Assembly (NCBI GenBank): GCA_965220485.1
Contig: OZ244832.1
Coordinates: 1,612,001 to 1,676,000 of the forward strand
DNA: 64,000 bases
Direction: 5' to 3'
From: Aldehydirespirator sp965220485
GTDB taxonomy: Bacteria; Actinomycetota; Acidimicrobiia; Acidimicrobiales; Aldehydirespiratoraceae
The position numbers and the translations under genes were made by a program. The notes under the pieces are model-generated. The model saw only the letters and a program-made list of their open reading frames with translations. It was not told the DNA's origin and did not search any database. Within the stretch, counting starts at the first letter, position 1. Every line of letters begins with the position of its first letter. Positions 43,851 to 54,143 of this stretch are shown here, piece by piece.

Positions 43851-43957
43851 CTAGGTGGCTGGTGCCAAACTCCCGAAATGGGGGTTTTGCGGTCACAAAA
43901 CCCCAGGTCAGCGACTTGCGAATTGTGGCAAATTGCCATTTAACACCAGCCACCTAG
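43851..43957. repeat. 107-bp MITE-like element with 14-bp perfect inverted ends
   Basis: CTAGGTGGCTGGTG (43851-43864) is exactly complementary to CACCAGCCACCTAG (43944-43957). Inside are a 9-bp hairpin, GGGGTTTTG / CAAAACCCC with a 6-base loop (43881-43904), and a near-palindrome TGGCAAATTGCCA (43926-43938). The outer CTAG could be a target duplication. No ORF. It sits between the toxin gene and a DUF4143 gene fragment. Confidence 0.75.
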
Positions 43958-43972
43958 ACTTCAGGTAGAGGT

Positions 43973-44236
43973 CACTGGCGCACCGACGACAGCGCTGAGG
44001 TCGACCTCGTCATCGAGGACGGGCGCGACGGCGCGGTGGTCGGCATCGCGGTCAAGGCCAGCACCAGGGTCCACCCAGCAGACCGACGCGGCCTGAGGAA
44101 GCTCCGCGACGCACTCGGGGAGCGATTCAGCGCCGGGATCGTCTTCCATACCGGGCCTCACTGCGTGCGCTACGCCGACGACGAGCGCATCATCGCCCTG
44201 CCCATAGACCGCCTCTGGAGCGACATCGAGACCTGA
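43973..44236 (+). pseudogene. C-terminal fragment of a DUF4143/AAA ATPase gene
   Basis: Reads HWRTDDSAEVDLVIEDGRDG, VVGIAVKASTRVHPADRRGL, RKLRDALGERF and IIALPIDRLW to a stop at 44236. This aligns with the nuclease-like C-terminus of the intact protein at 52212-53453 (RDRSGHEVDFVLERRGRLVG ... LEVKSATSVDRSDARSL ... ALPISTLW). The ATPase part is absent and the left end meets the MITE-like element. Confidence 0.85.
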
Positions 44237-44302
44237 CCGAGCGGTCATGAGGTTAGGACACAACGTTGCCAGTCTGTTGGCCAAGGGGCAACACTTACTT
44301 CG

Positions 44303-47300
44303 ATGACCGGCTCTCGTGACTTGGTGCGCGAACACCTTCAGAAGTGGAGAACGGATCTCATCGACCTCACCAGGCGCAATCGCCTGCTCTACTTCAAGCA
44401 CCTGAGGTCTGGGTCGCTGGAGTTCGGGCAGGAAGCGCCTACGGTGCTCGACCGACTGGACGGTCGCGGAGCCTCCGCCGGTTGGAGCTTCTACCTGCCG
44501 CCCGATCCGGACAATGAGTCGAACCCGCAGTCGCCGTCATCTGAACAACAGACGGTCTTCGATGCACCGGACACGCCGGCCGTTCTCCCGCCGCGCCACG
44601 ACGAACTGGTGATTGCCGCCAGCCAGAACAAGACCAGCAGACAGATAAGGCGCAGCCTGAAGTCCTTGTCCAGCAGGTCGAGGGCGGAGTTCCTCGACGC
44701 AGGCCTGTGGGTGCTCTACCTCGGCCTCGGCCTGCTGCGCTGGAGCGAGGGCGAGGGCGAGGCCGTGAGTCCCCTCTACCTCCTGCCCGTCGACTTGAAG
44801 CCGCGACGCGAGCGGGACCAATGGCGCCTTGTGCTCTCCGAGGAGGGCGAACCCGCACTGAACCCGAGTCTCGCCGTCAAGCTCGAACAAGACCTGGGTA
44901 TCTCGTTGCCCACCCTCGATGATCTGGAAGACAACAGCTACCGCGCTGCTATGGAGGCTGTCCGCCGAGCTGTCCGCGGCACTGGCTGGAGAGTCGACGA
45001 GACCGCGGTGCTGAGCACCTTCACCTTCCACAAGGAGGTGATCTACCGAGACCTCCGAGCCAACGAGGAGGCCGTTGCCGACCATCCGATGGTGCGGCTG
45101 CTGGCCGAGGGGCCCACCAGCGCCGAACGCGAGGCCTTGAGCTTCGAGCCGGAGCCCGACGGCGGGCTGGACGACAGGCACCCGCCCGAAGACCTCGCGT
45201 GCATCCTCGACGCGGACGCGACCCAGCGCCAATGCCTCATCGCCGCACGCCAGGGTCACAGCTTCGTAATGGACGGCCCTCCCGGCACTGGGAAATCGCA
45301 GACCATCGCCAACGTGATCGCCCAGCTGATCCGCGACGGCAAGACAGTCTTGTTCGTCTCAGAAAAGGCGGCCGCGCTCGACGTCGTCTACAGCCGCTTA
45401 GCCGAAGTGAGCCTCGACCGATTCGTGCTGGCGCTGCACAGCCATAAGGCGACACGCAAGGCCGTGGCTCAAGATCTCGGGGAAGCTCTGTCGGAGACGC
45501 CTCAGGCGACATCACGCTTCACAGCAAGCGACCGTGCCCACATTGAGCGCGAGCGCAAGCAGTTGACCGACTATGCGCTCGCCGTCAACGAGGTCCGCAT
45601 GCCCTCGCAGCGGAGCCTCCACGCGGTGATCGGCGAGATCAGCGAGATCTCAGATCTCGGTGACTACCCGGTGATTCCGCTGCCCGACGTTGACACGGCC
45701 AACCTCGACGCCGAGGACTTGACCAGGATTGAGCACCTCTCTACTCGACTCAGCGAAGCCTGGGCACCAGTGGAGCGCGGCGACGAATTCTTGTGGCGGG
45801 ATCTCGTCGAACACCGAGCATCCAGCTCAAGCGAGACAGACTGTCGCCACCGAGTGGGCCAACTCCGCGATGCCTTGTAGCGTCTCGAGACCGCAAGTGA
45901 GGCCATCCACGAAGACCTGTGGATCGCAGGGAAGTCGACGCCCGTCATGGCGGAATGGCTCCAGGGGTTGCTGCGGCTAGTCGAGCACCGGCCGCCAGTA
46001 GCCGGTGCATGGCTCGCCTCGCCCGACCTCGATGACGACACCGCAAGAGTACGTCAGCTTGCGAAGGAGGCTGACGAGCTGGCCACCGCCGAGGCGTGGC
46101 TCGCGGCCGAGATCCCCGATTGGCAGCAACTCGACCCGACGGCAGCTGAGCGCTTGGAGAATCTCTCCGTATCGTCGGCCAGGACCGATCCTCCCTTGAG
46201 GGGTGGCCTTGACCGCAGCTCGGGCGATCTTCTCGCCCTCACGCATGCGTTCGATGACGCGGGCGAGCACATTGGACAAGCTCGACACTCAGCGGGTCTG
46301 CTTGCCGCCGCGTTCGAGGCCGGGCGGGTTGACGACATAGCCCTAGTCGCCATCGACCGACTCGTCGAACTTGGCCAACTGGCCGCTTCCGACTGCCCCC
46401 CGGAGCCGGATTGGTTCGACGAGAAGGGGCTGCAGGCAGCTTCGGAGGCGCTCGGACTGCTATCGGAGATCGTTCCGCGCTACGTCGCAGCGCGCGACGA
46501 ACTGATCGCAGACTTCAAGCCGGCTGTTGTCGAACTCGATCTGGAAGAACTGCGAGAGCGCCGCGACCGGCGCATCAAGATCCTCGGGAAGATCGGTCGA
46601 GGCTATCGAGCCGACAGGGCGACTCTGGCCGCGGCCACCGTCTCGAGCAAGGCCACCGGGCGCACCATGAGACGCCTGGAAGACCTGATCACCTGGCAGC
46701 GGGCCCACAGAGAGCTCGAAGCGGCCGAGTCCGTGCATGCGGCAGCGTTGGGCGCGTACTATCCCGACCGGAGCCGCGCCGAGTTCGAGCGCGCCGCGAA
46801 CGCCATCGAGATCGCGACCCGAGCCGTCAAGGCCGCGGCGCGGTGGGCCGAGGCCGGCGGCGGTACCATCGACGCGCGATCGCTTGCCGCGGTCATCGGC
46901 CGGGACACGACCATCTCTGGGGTCGTCGACGCCGCTGACCACGCTGCGATTCGTCTCGAGGCGTTCCGGCATGGGCCGCTCGCTTCTGAGGCCGGACCCG
47001 CCATGCTCGCCCACGAACTCAGGACACTGGCGCATGTCGGCACCTGGTGCAGCCGGCTCGCGTCTGCTTGCTCCGCCATGGCCGGTGAGCTGTTGCCCAT
47101 CGAAGAGCTGTCGGGCGTAAGCGTCACTGCCGCGCGGGCGCAGGAGTTGTTGCGGCGCCGAGCCGAGCAGGCCGAGCGAGCCGCGAGAGTCAAGGCTCTG
47201 GCTCGGTCCGTCCGTCACCTGATCGGCGAGATGGCCGAGCAGCCGGACAGCGACGCGCTGCATGATGCCTGCGACTGGGTCGGTCGCATCCGCACGCACC

Positions 47301-49864
47301 TCGACGGCGAGATCGAGCCACGTACTGCTGAGCTGATCCTGAGCTCAGACCGACGAGAAGCCGACATCGCCGATTCTGCCGAGAGCGCCAAGAAGGCACT
47401 GGATCGCCTTGTCGGGGTCTTTGCCGAGGGGCCGCACCGGGACGCGCTGATCGACGAACTTCAACACTCGTACCGCGGAGCTCACGAACTGCTCGACGCG
47501 CTGGAAGAGTCCGTGGCCGATCTGCGTACATGGTCGGACTACGTCGATTCCCGCCGAGCGCTCGCATCCGAGGGCCTAGCGCCTGCCGTCGAGGAATGTG
47601 AGCGCCGCCGCACACCCGCAGGCGAGGTTGCACCCACAATTGAGCTGGCGCTTCTACGCCGGTGGGCGGACCAGATCTTCGACCGTGACGACCGGCTCAA
47701 GCCACACCGATCGGACGACCGGGACTCGATAAGAGACAGCTTCCGGCGACTTGACCGCGAGCTGGTGCGAAACACCGCTGCCAGCGTGATCAACGCATGC
47801 GCGAGCCAGCGTCCGACCTCTTCGGCCGGCGGCGCCGGGGTTATCAGGCAGCAGGCTCAACTCAAGAGACGCCACAAGCCGGTTCGCACACTGTTGAGCC
47901 AAGCAGGAGATGCGGCTCAGCGACTCAAACCGTGCTTCATGATGAGCCCATTGTCGGTATCGCAGTTTCTTCCGGCGGACTTCACCTTCGACGCGGTGAT
48001 CTTCGACGAGGCCTCCCAGGTGAAGGAGGCCGACGCCATCGGCTGCATCTACCGGGGCAGCCAACTCATCGTGGCAGGCGACGATAAGCAACTGCCGCCC
48101 ACCAGCTTCTTCGACCGGATGGCTGACACCGACGAGGACGAACTCGACCAAGCCAGCGAAGAAGTCCTGGGGTTCGAGTCCGTACTCGACCGGTGCAAGG
48201 CCCAGGGATTCACGCCTCTGCCCCTCCGATGGCACTACCGCAGCCGCCATGAGGACCTGATCACCTACTCGAACTACCGGTTCTACGACGGCAAGCTCCA
48301 TACCTTCCCCGGCGCGGTGTCCAACGCGTCCGATCTCGGGGTGGAACTGTTCAGGGTCGACGGCGTCTACCGGCGAGGCGGGACCCGAGACAACCTCCAG
48401 GAGGCTGCTAAGGTCGTGGACCGGGTGCTCCATCACCGTCGGCACCATCCGCAGACCACTGTCGGAGTAGTAGCCCTATCGACTGCGCAGCAACTCGCGG
48501 TGGAAGCCGAGATCGAGCGTCGAGCCGTTGACGAGCCCGAGCTGCGAGAGTTGGAGGCCAGCGACCGGCTGTCGGGCTTCTTCGTGAAGAATCTTGAGAG
48601 CGTGCAGGGCGACGAACGCGACATCGTCATCTTGACCATCGGGTACGGCCCCGACGAGGACGGCAAGCTGTACATGAACTTCGGCCCGATCAACCGCGAG
48701 GGTGGCGAGCGCAGGCTCAATGTCGCCGTCACGCGGGCGAGGCGACGGATCGAGATCGTCTCCTCGATATCAGGTGGGAACATTCGGGTGGCCGGCGGGG
48801 AGACGCGCTCCGAAGCCGGCGGGCTCGCCCACCTGCGCGGCTACTTGGACTTCGCAGAGCGGGGACGGGCCGCCTTGGCCATCGATCTTCGTGACTCGCT
48901 TGGCGACAGCGAGAGTCCCTTCGAGGAGGAAGTCCTACGCGCCGTGCAATCGATGGGCTTGGAGGCGGTGCCCCAGGTCGGCGCGGCCGGCTATCGGATC
49001 GACATCGGGATCCGCCATCCCGACAAGCCCGGCAGCTACCTGCTCGGGGTCGAGTGCGACGGCGCCTCCTACCATTCGTCGAAGGTGGCCCGGGACCGAG
49101 ACCGCCTTCGCCAGGAGATTCTCGAAGGCCTGGGATGGACCATACACCGGGTGTGGAGCACGGCCTGGTTCGCTGACCGCGGGAGGGAGATCAGGGCACT
49201 CAGATCTGCCATTGACAACGCTCTTCAAGCACCTCCGGACGACGGCCCGCCGCGAGCCGCACCGACGGGACTGGTGGTGGACACCGTCCCGACCGACCTG
49301 GACGCGAGGCCCAAATGGGCGCACGACTACGTCGAGCCAGCGGCTTCGGCGCCTCCCTCGACTACCGCCGAGTTCGACGACCCGGCGTTTCGCGGCGTCA
49401 TCGTCGCTCAGATCTGCGAGGTCGTGGACGACCACGCCCCCATACATCGCGACGTCGTTCTCCGGGCTATTCGCAGGGCCTGGGGCCGCGGTCGTGCGGG
49501 CAAACTGATGAGGAAGGCGTTCGACAACGCTGTGGGACGTGCTGTCGCCTCAAGGGGCATTGAACAGCGCGGGGAATGGTTGCACAGTCCGCACGGGATG
49601 ACGGTGGTGCGCGTACCCGCCTTCGACGATGCGCCTAGGCGCCCTGTCGAGGAGGTGCCGCCGGATGAGATCGAGTTGGCGATCATGCATCTGCTGGAGG
49701 ATGCAGGCGCCTCCCGCAACGCCGAGCTGCGGGAGGCATGGGCCCGCCTCTACGGCTGGAAGCGAGTGGGGCCCGACATCGAGAGAGCGTTCGATCAGGC
49801 GGTCCGAACTCTCATCGAGGCCGAGAAAGTGAATGGTCCCGACCCGCTGCGACTCGCGGACTGA
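44303..49864 (+). pseudogene. DUF4011-helicase-nuclease-DUF3320 defence protein, interrupted by in-frame TAG
   Basis: One 1853-codon frame interrupted only by TAG at 45878-45880 (codon 526), so it would be called as two ORFs (44303-45880; 45947-49864). N-terminus: DUF4011, LQKWRTDLIDLTRRNRLLYF. SF1 helicase: Walker A FVMDGPPGTGKSQTIANVIA (~residue 323), motif II VIFDEASQVKEADAI (~1235), AGDDKQLPP, LESVQGDERDIVILTIGYGP and RRLNVAVTRARRRIEIV. Then a Vsr/DUF559-like nuclease (~1540-1633; FEEEVLRAVQSMGLE, IDIGIRHP, VECDGASYH) and DUF3320 (~1693-1843). Single large proteins of this architecture occur in antiviral defence islands (reported as Hhe-type by Gao et al. 2020, from memory). Sequence after the stop continues naturally (RLETASEAIHEDLW). 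It may be a nonsense mutation (CAG to TAG), readthrough or a sequencing error. Confidence 0.85.
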
Positions 49865-50159
49865 GAACCACCACGCAGTCCGTACATGGTGCCGCCGACT
49901 GGTGGGCGCGAGAGGGTCAGTGCGTGCCCGGTTTAGCGACGAAGAGTTGCCCGTCATAGACCGGCTCGCGTCCGACGGGATCGGCACCAGCCGGGAGGAT
50001 GTCATCCGCCAGGCGGTGTGCTGGTACGACGACGCACTGAGGCGGCATCGCGTCGGAAAGGCGATCGGGGACCACTACCTGCGGCACCCCCAGACCGAAG
50101 CCGACCATGCCCAGGCGATGGCCAACGCCATCGCAATGACTGAGGCCGAGCCGTGGTAG
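49833..50159 (+). CDS. Second copy of the RHH antitoxin, without its toxin
   Basis: 108 residues by the longest start (49833, inside the helicase 3' end); a later start is likely. From RRLVGARGSVRARFSDEELP to TEAEPW it is close to identical to the antitoxin at 43146. After the stop the DNA matches the toxin gene for only its first seven codons (VVAQGEL), then diverges, so the toxin is lost. It may act as an anti-addiction antitoxin against the intact pair. Confidence 0.75.
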   Translation: MVPTRCDSRTENHHAVRTWCRRLVGARGSVRARFSDEELPVIDRLASDGIGTSREDVIRQAVCWYDDALRRHRVGKAIGDHYLRHPQTEADHAQAMANAIAMTEAEPW

Positions 50160-50317
50160 CCCAAGGCGAGCTCGACGCACTGCAGCCACGCCGTGTCGGC
50201 GCTGTCGGCACAGCCCGGGGGCGGGGGTTTGTGGATCGGTGCGCTGGCCGCTGGGGCTGTAGATGATTTATCAGAGAATATCTTGAGAATGGCTGATGTT
50301 TATCACACCCCCCTGAC

Positions 50318-51796
50318 ATGATGTGTTCCATGGTTGTGAACACGGCACGACAGGTGCGCGACGGGTTGGCAGAGCTGATCCGACTGGCCAACGATCCCAC
50401 CACCTCGACGTCGGATCTGCGGGTGCTGTTGGGACAGTGCAAGATCTTCGGCGGGCAGCTGACGGTGCTGCAGGCCGACACGGCTACAGGGGTGGCGGCC
50501 CGGGAGAGCCACTGCGATTCGGGTGTGGGGGTGCTTGCGCAGGCTGCGGGGCTGTCGCGGCAAGAAGCGGCGGGGCAGGTCCAGACCGCGCGCAGCCTGC
50601 AAGAGATGCCCGCGGTGCGCGACGCGGTTGAATCCGGTGTGATCTCCGTCACGAACGCCAAGGCGCTGGCGAGAGCCTCGGCCAGAACGAGCGCTGAGCA
50701 GGTTGACGGCGACGCGGAGCTGTTGGAGAAAGCCGCTGCGATGTCCCCCGAGCGGTTCACCAAAGAGGCCGGCCGCTGGGCGATAAAGCGCCAGGACGAT
50801 GGCGGCGAGAGCGAATATCGCCGCCATCGGGCCGCGCGGCGGTTGAGCTTCTGGGACGGTGACGACGGCATGGTTCACCTGCGGGGCGAGCTGGACCCTG
50901 TGACCGGCGCCAAGGTGCGCAAGCGGTTCATCCGGGAGTCCGAGCGGTTGCGCCGCCTGGACCTGCACGGCCCAGGATCCGACAAGCGCAGCTTGAACCA
51001 GCGTATGGCCGACGCTCTTGACACGCTGACCTCGCACGGCAGCATCTACACCAAGATCGAAAACGACACCAACGAAGCCGACCACGCCAACCGCGAGGGC
51101 GATGCCAGCGGTGGCACGGACCACTCCGGCAACCACCCTCGCATCAGCACCGGCAACGGCGGCGCCGACGACCGCGGTGCCAGGTGCGGGTGCAGCCGGG
51201 TGTCGGCCGACATCACCATCGTGCAGCATCTCAGCGCGGAGGGCACCGACGCCTTCGCGGAGATCGACGGGGGCGCGGTGATCCCTCCGAGTGTGCTTGA
51301 GGAGTACTTCTGCAACGCCAGGATCACAGGTGTCGTGTTCGGCAGCGAGGGCATGCCGCTTTGGCACGGCCACGCCAAGCGGCGGGCCACCAAAGCACAG
51401 ATGAACGCTCTTCGTGCCCGCTACGGCGGCTGCGGCGGCTGCGGCGCCAACATGTGGATATGTGACGGCCACCACATCAGGCCGGTGTCACAGGGAGGGC
51501 CCACCAACATCGACAATCTGATGCTGTTGTGCTGGGCCTGCCACCAGAAGGTGCACCACCACGACTGGCGGGTGGTGCCCGACGGGCAGGGGCTGCACAC
51601 CATCGAACCTCCCGAGCGCATCCGCCACGGACCCGCGCACGCCCCGGACCCGCCGCCGTTTCACGGGCCTCACCGCTGGGGTGCGGCGGCAGTGCGGGGA
51701 GCGCCGCCACTCGCCCGACCGGTGCCTGACCGGGCGGGCCGGGCCAACAGCCCACCGTCGGAATCCCGGGCCGAGCCGTTGTTCACCATCACCTAG
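50318..51796 (+). CDS. DUF222/13E12-type HNH endonuclease-like protein
   Basis: 492 residues. N-terminal DUF222 (13E12 repeat family) helical domain: GLSRQEAAGQVQTARSLQEM, VISVTNAKALARASA, ARRLSFWDGDDGMVHLRGEL-DPVTGAKV. C-terminal HNH: CGGCGANMWICDGHHIRPVS then GGPTNIDNLMLLCWACHQKV (HH..N..H pattern with two CxxC zinc pairs). A Pro/Arg-rich tail follows. Such genes are very common, often multicopy, in high-GC actinobacteria and associated with mobile DNA; some may act as homing-type nucleases. ATG 50318. AT-rich upstream region 50260-50310 probably carries the promoter. Confidence 0.88.
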   Translation: MMCSMVVNTARQVRDGLAELIRLANDPTTSTSDLRVLLGQCKIFGGQLTVLQADTATGVAARESHCDSGVGVLAQAAGLSRQEAAGQVQTARSLQEMPAVRDAVESGVISVTNAKALARASARTSAEQVDGDAELLEKAAAMSPERFTKEAGRWAIKRQDDGGESEYRRHRAARRLSFWDGDDGMVHLRGELDPVTGAKVRKRFIRESERLRRLDLHGPGSDKRSLNQRMADALDTLTSHGSIYTKIENDTNEADHANREGDASGGTDHSGNHPRISTGNGGADDRGARCGCSRVSADITIVQHLSAEGTDAFAEIDGGAVIPPSVLEEYFCNARITGVVFGSEGMPLWHGHAKRRATKAQMNALRARYGGCGGCGANMWICDGHHIRPVSQGGPTNIDNLMLLCWACHQKVHHHDWRVVPDGQGLHTIEPPERIRHGPAHAPDPPPFHGPHRWGAAAVRGAPPLARPVPDRAGRANSPPSESRAEPLFTIT

Positions 51797-51883
51797 CCCT
51801 GATCGTTCACGAGTCTTTGGGTTGATGGGGTTCGCGTCCGCGAAAGAGCCCATCCGATGTGGGATGATGGGTGTTTGCACACA

Positions 51884-51922
51884 ACTCCCGCAGCGCCTCC
51901 GGCATCGCCCGCAGCTCCATTC
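51884..51922 (-). pseudogene. 39-bp fragment of an RNase H gene
   Basis: Reverse strand reads RMELRAMPEALRE, matching RMELQAALEALRE of the intact rnhA (around 53865-53905), with CTCCCGCAGCGCCTCC and CTCCATTCGCT identical on the + strand. It is a short relic. Confidence 0.7.
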
Positions 51923-51925
51923 GCT

Positions 51926-52041
51926 ATTCGACGGTAGAGGGCTCTAAGATTTCACGGTAAGAACTCCCTGATTTCATGGTGGAGTTGCTCTAATATTCAC
52001 GGTAGAAGCTGTCTGAGTTTCACGCGAACAGCTTGTTGTGG
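51926..52041. repeat. Degenerate ~23-nt tandem repeats
   Basis: Units begin ATTCGACGGTAGAG (51926), ATTTCACGGTAAGAAC (51949), ATTTCATGGTGGAG (51971), ATTCACGGTAGAAGC (51995) and TTTCACGCGAAC (52018). Related units lie at 43806-43850. There are no spacers between units, so it is not CRISPR. Confidence 0.65.
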
Positions 52042-52050
52042 AACTTATCC

Positions 52051-52147
52051 AGCGACGAGCGGCTCGACGAGTCGTCCAGCGGCGGGAGCGACTTCCTGGC
52101 CCCGGTGTGCCGCGAGTGGGAGACGGCTGCGGATCCGGCCCGCGAGG
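52051..52147 (+). pseudogene. Fragment of an epimerase (TIGR01777-like) gene
   Basis: Reads SSDERLDESSSGGSDFLAPV then CREWETAADPARE, aligned with RGDERLDEASSGGDGFLADV-CRAWEAAADPARD of the intact gene at 42151. It has no start or stop of its own. The rest of 51797-52211 holds only other short relics. Confidence 0.85.
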
Positions 52148-52211
52148 TCGCTGCGGCTGGTGCGCCGGGACCGCGATTACGCCGCCTGGCGCTCGGAGCC
52201 GGACGGGCGGC

Positions 52212-53453
52212 TCATCGGGGTCGGCGCCAGAGGGTGCTGATGGGCAGCGCCCACAGCCGGTCGTCGATCCTAAACGGAAGCTTGCCGGTGTAGAGCACCG
52301 CGCCGAGGTGGAAGCCGTCGCCGAGCTGGTCCCTCAGCCACATGAGGCTCCTGGCGTCGCTCCGGTCGACGCTGGTGGCCGACTTGACCTCCAGCCCGAC
52401 CAGTCGGCCCCGGCGCTCGAGGACGAAGTCGACCTCGTGGCCGGACCGGTCGCGGAAGTGGAACATCCTCGTGGTGTCGGACGCGGCCTCGAGGTGCGGG
52501 GCCAGCTCGGTGGCGACGAAGGTCTCGAAGAGCTGCCCGACCAGCATGGCGTCGCGGGCCATCGCCTGCGCGTCGGTGTGCAGTAGGTGGGCGGCCAGGC
52601 CGGGATCGACGATATGCACCTTCGGGGAGCGGGTCAGCCGGTACAGCCGCTTGCTGTGCCATGCGGGGACGCGGGCGATTATCGACAGGTCCTCCAGCAG
52701 CCGCAGATGCGTGTCGGCGGTGACGCTGGTAACGCCGGCGTCGCGGGCGGTGGCCTGCTTGTTGAGCTCCTGGCCGGTGCGCGCCGCGCAAGACTCCAGC
52801 ACGGCCCGCAACTTCTGGGGCCTGGGACTGCCTCCGGCGACCTGGGGGGCGTCCAACTCCACAAGTTGCTCCACGTAGGCGTCGAACCAGCGCGAGCGGT
52901 TGCGGCCCGACAGGCCCATCGCATACGGAAACCGGCCAGCGACGATCCGCTCCAAGTAATCAGTCCGGCTGAGATCGGAGGCACTGCCCGCAGGCGGCTC
53001 GGCACCGAAGAGCGCATCGACAGGGTTGTAGACGTTGTCGTGCTCGATCTCGCCCTGGGTCAGTCCCGACATCCGCACGCGGATCAGCCGGCCCGTGCCG
53101 GGCCATGTGGGCGCCCTCTGCGCCGCCCGTACCGACCCGGTGAGTATGAAGCGGCCCGCTGTGCGGGCCCCGTCGGCGTCGACCGCCCGCTTCACCGCGC
53201 CGATGATTTCGGGCGCCTCCTGCCATTCGTCGATCACGACTGTGCCCCGAGAGGCGGCCAGGATCCCGTCAGGATCCTCCTGGGCGGCCCGTCTCGGGCC
53301 GGGCATGGACAGATCTATCACGGTGTCGGCGAACCGGCCGGCCGAGGTGGACTTCCCGCTGCCCCGAGCCCCCACCACGAGCACGGCGGGGAACGTCGCC
53401 AGCAACTCCTGCTCGATCAGCCGCTCGACAATCCTCGGATACCGTTCGGCCAT
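52212..53453 (-). CDS. AAA ATPase with DUF4143 domain
   Basis: 413 residues. N-terminal P-loop ATPase: VLVVGARGSGKSTSAGRFAD (Walker A), GTVVIDEWQEAPEIIGAVKRA (Walker B DEWQ typical of this family), FILTGSVRAAQ (sensor). A middle helix-turn-helix-like region precedes the DUF4143 C-terminal PD-(D/E)XK-like fold: SGHEVDFVLERRGRLVGLEV and KSATSVDRSD. These proteins are abundant, often multicopy, and suspected of toxin-antitoxin or genome-maintenance functions. ATG 53453. A truncated paralogue lies at 43973-44236. Confidence 0.9.
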   Translation of the reverse strand: MAERYPRIVERLIEQELLATFPAVLVVGARGSGKSTSAGRFADTVIDLSMPGPRRAAQEDPDGILAASRGTVVIDEWQEAPEIIGAVKRAVDADGARTAGRFILTGSVRAAQRAPTWPGTGRLIRVRMSGLTQGEIEHDNVYNPVDALFGAEPPAGSASDLSRTDYLERIVAGRFPYAMGLSGRNRSRWFDAYVEQLVELDAPQVAGGSPRPQKLRAVLESCAARTGQELNKQATARDAGVTSVTADTHLRLLEDLSIIARVPAWHSKRLYRLTRSPKVHIVDPGLAAHLLHTDAQAMARDAMLVGQLFETFVATELAPHLEAASDTTRMFHFRDRSGHEVDFVLERRGRLVGLEVKSATSVDRSDARSLMWLRDQLGDGFHLGAVLYTGKLPFRIDDRLWALPISTLWRRPR

Positions 53454-53565
53454 GTCACCAGACTACCGTCCACAAGTATGTTTGTGTGATCTGCGCTAAA
53501 AATATTATGTGATCTGCGGAACTACTAACAAGTGATTTGCGCCGCGGTTATTGGCCGATCCGCGG

Positions 53566-54075
53566 TCACCTGAGCGGTGCCCCTCCGCGGCGGGAGCGTT
53601 GATCAGAGGCGGCGCCGACGGCCAGCTGGTCCACGATGTCGTTCCACTCGTCGCCGGAGTGGCCCTTGACCCATCGGAATGAGACCTCGCCCGGTCTCGA
53701 CAGGTACTCCTGGATGAGCGGCTCCCAGAGGTCGCGGTTGGCTACCGGCTTCTTCTTGGCGTTTCGCCAGCCTCGCCTCTTCCAGCCGTCGTACCACCGG
53801 TCGCGGAAGCAGTTGACGACGTAGGTGGAGTCGGACACCACCTCGACCGGGCCGTCCAGCTCCCGCAGCGCCTCCAATGCCGCCTGCAACTCCATTCGCT
53901 GGTTGGTGGTGTCCGGCTCGGCGCCGCACGCCCAAACGCCGCCGGGAACGGCCCAGGCCCAGCCTCCCGGTCCGGGGTTGCCCAGGCAGGCGCCGTCGGT
54001 GTACACGACCGTGGATTCAGCCTGCGGCTCGGGCTCAAAGAGCGGTTCTTGCTCGAAAGGCGGTTCGGCGGGCAC
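53566..54075 (-). CDS. rnhA: Ribonuclease HI
   Basis: 169 residues. Cleaves RNA in RNA-DNA hybrids. All four carboxylates visible: VVYTDGACLGNPGPGGW (Asp), NQRMELQAALEAL (Glu), EVVSDSTYVVN (Asp) and SGDEWNDIVDQLA (Asp). WKRRGWRNAKKKPV is the basic handle. Slightly long owing to an acidic N-terminal extension (EPPFEQEPLFEPEPQ). ATG 54075; divergent from aceE with 68 bp between. Confidence 0.95.
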   Translation of the reverse strand: MPAEPPFEQEPLFEPEPQAESTVVYTDGACLGNPGPGGWAWAVPGGVWACGAEPDTTNQRMELQAALEALRELDGPVEVVSDSTYVVNCFRDRWYDGWKRRGWRNAKKKPVANRDLWEPLIQEYLSRPGEVSFRWVKGHSGDEWNDIVDQLAVGAASDQRSRRGGAPLR

Positions 54076-54143
54076 GCTGGAGATAGTCGCGCATCAGCGC
54101 CCCAAGGTCGCGAATCCATCCTTTGCTGCCATCATGGAGGGCA

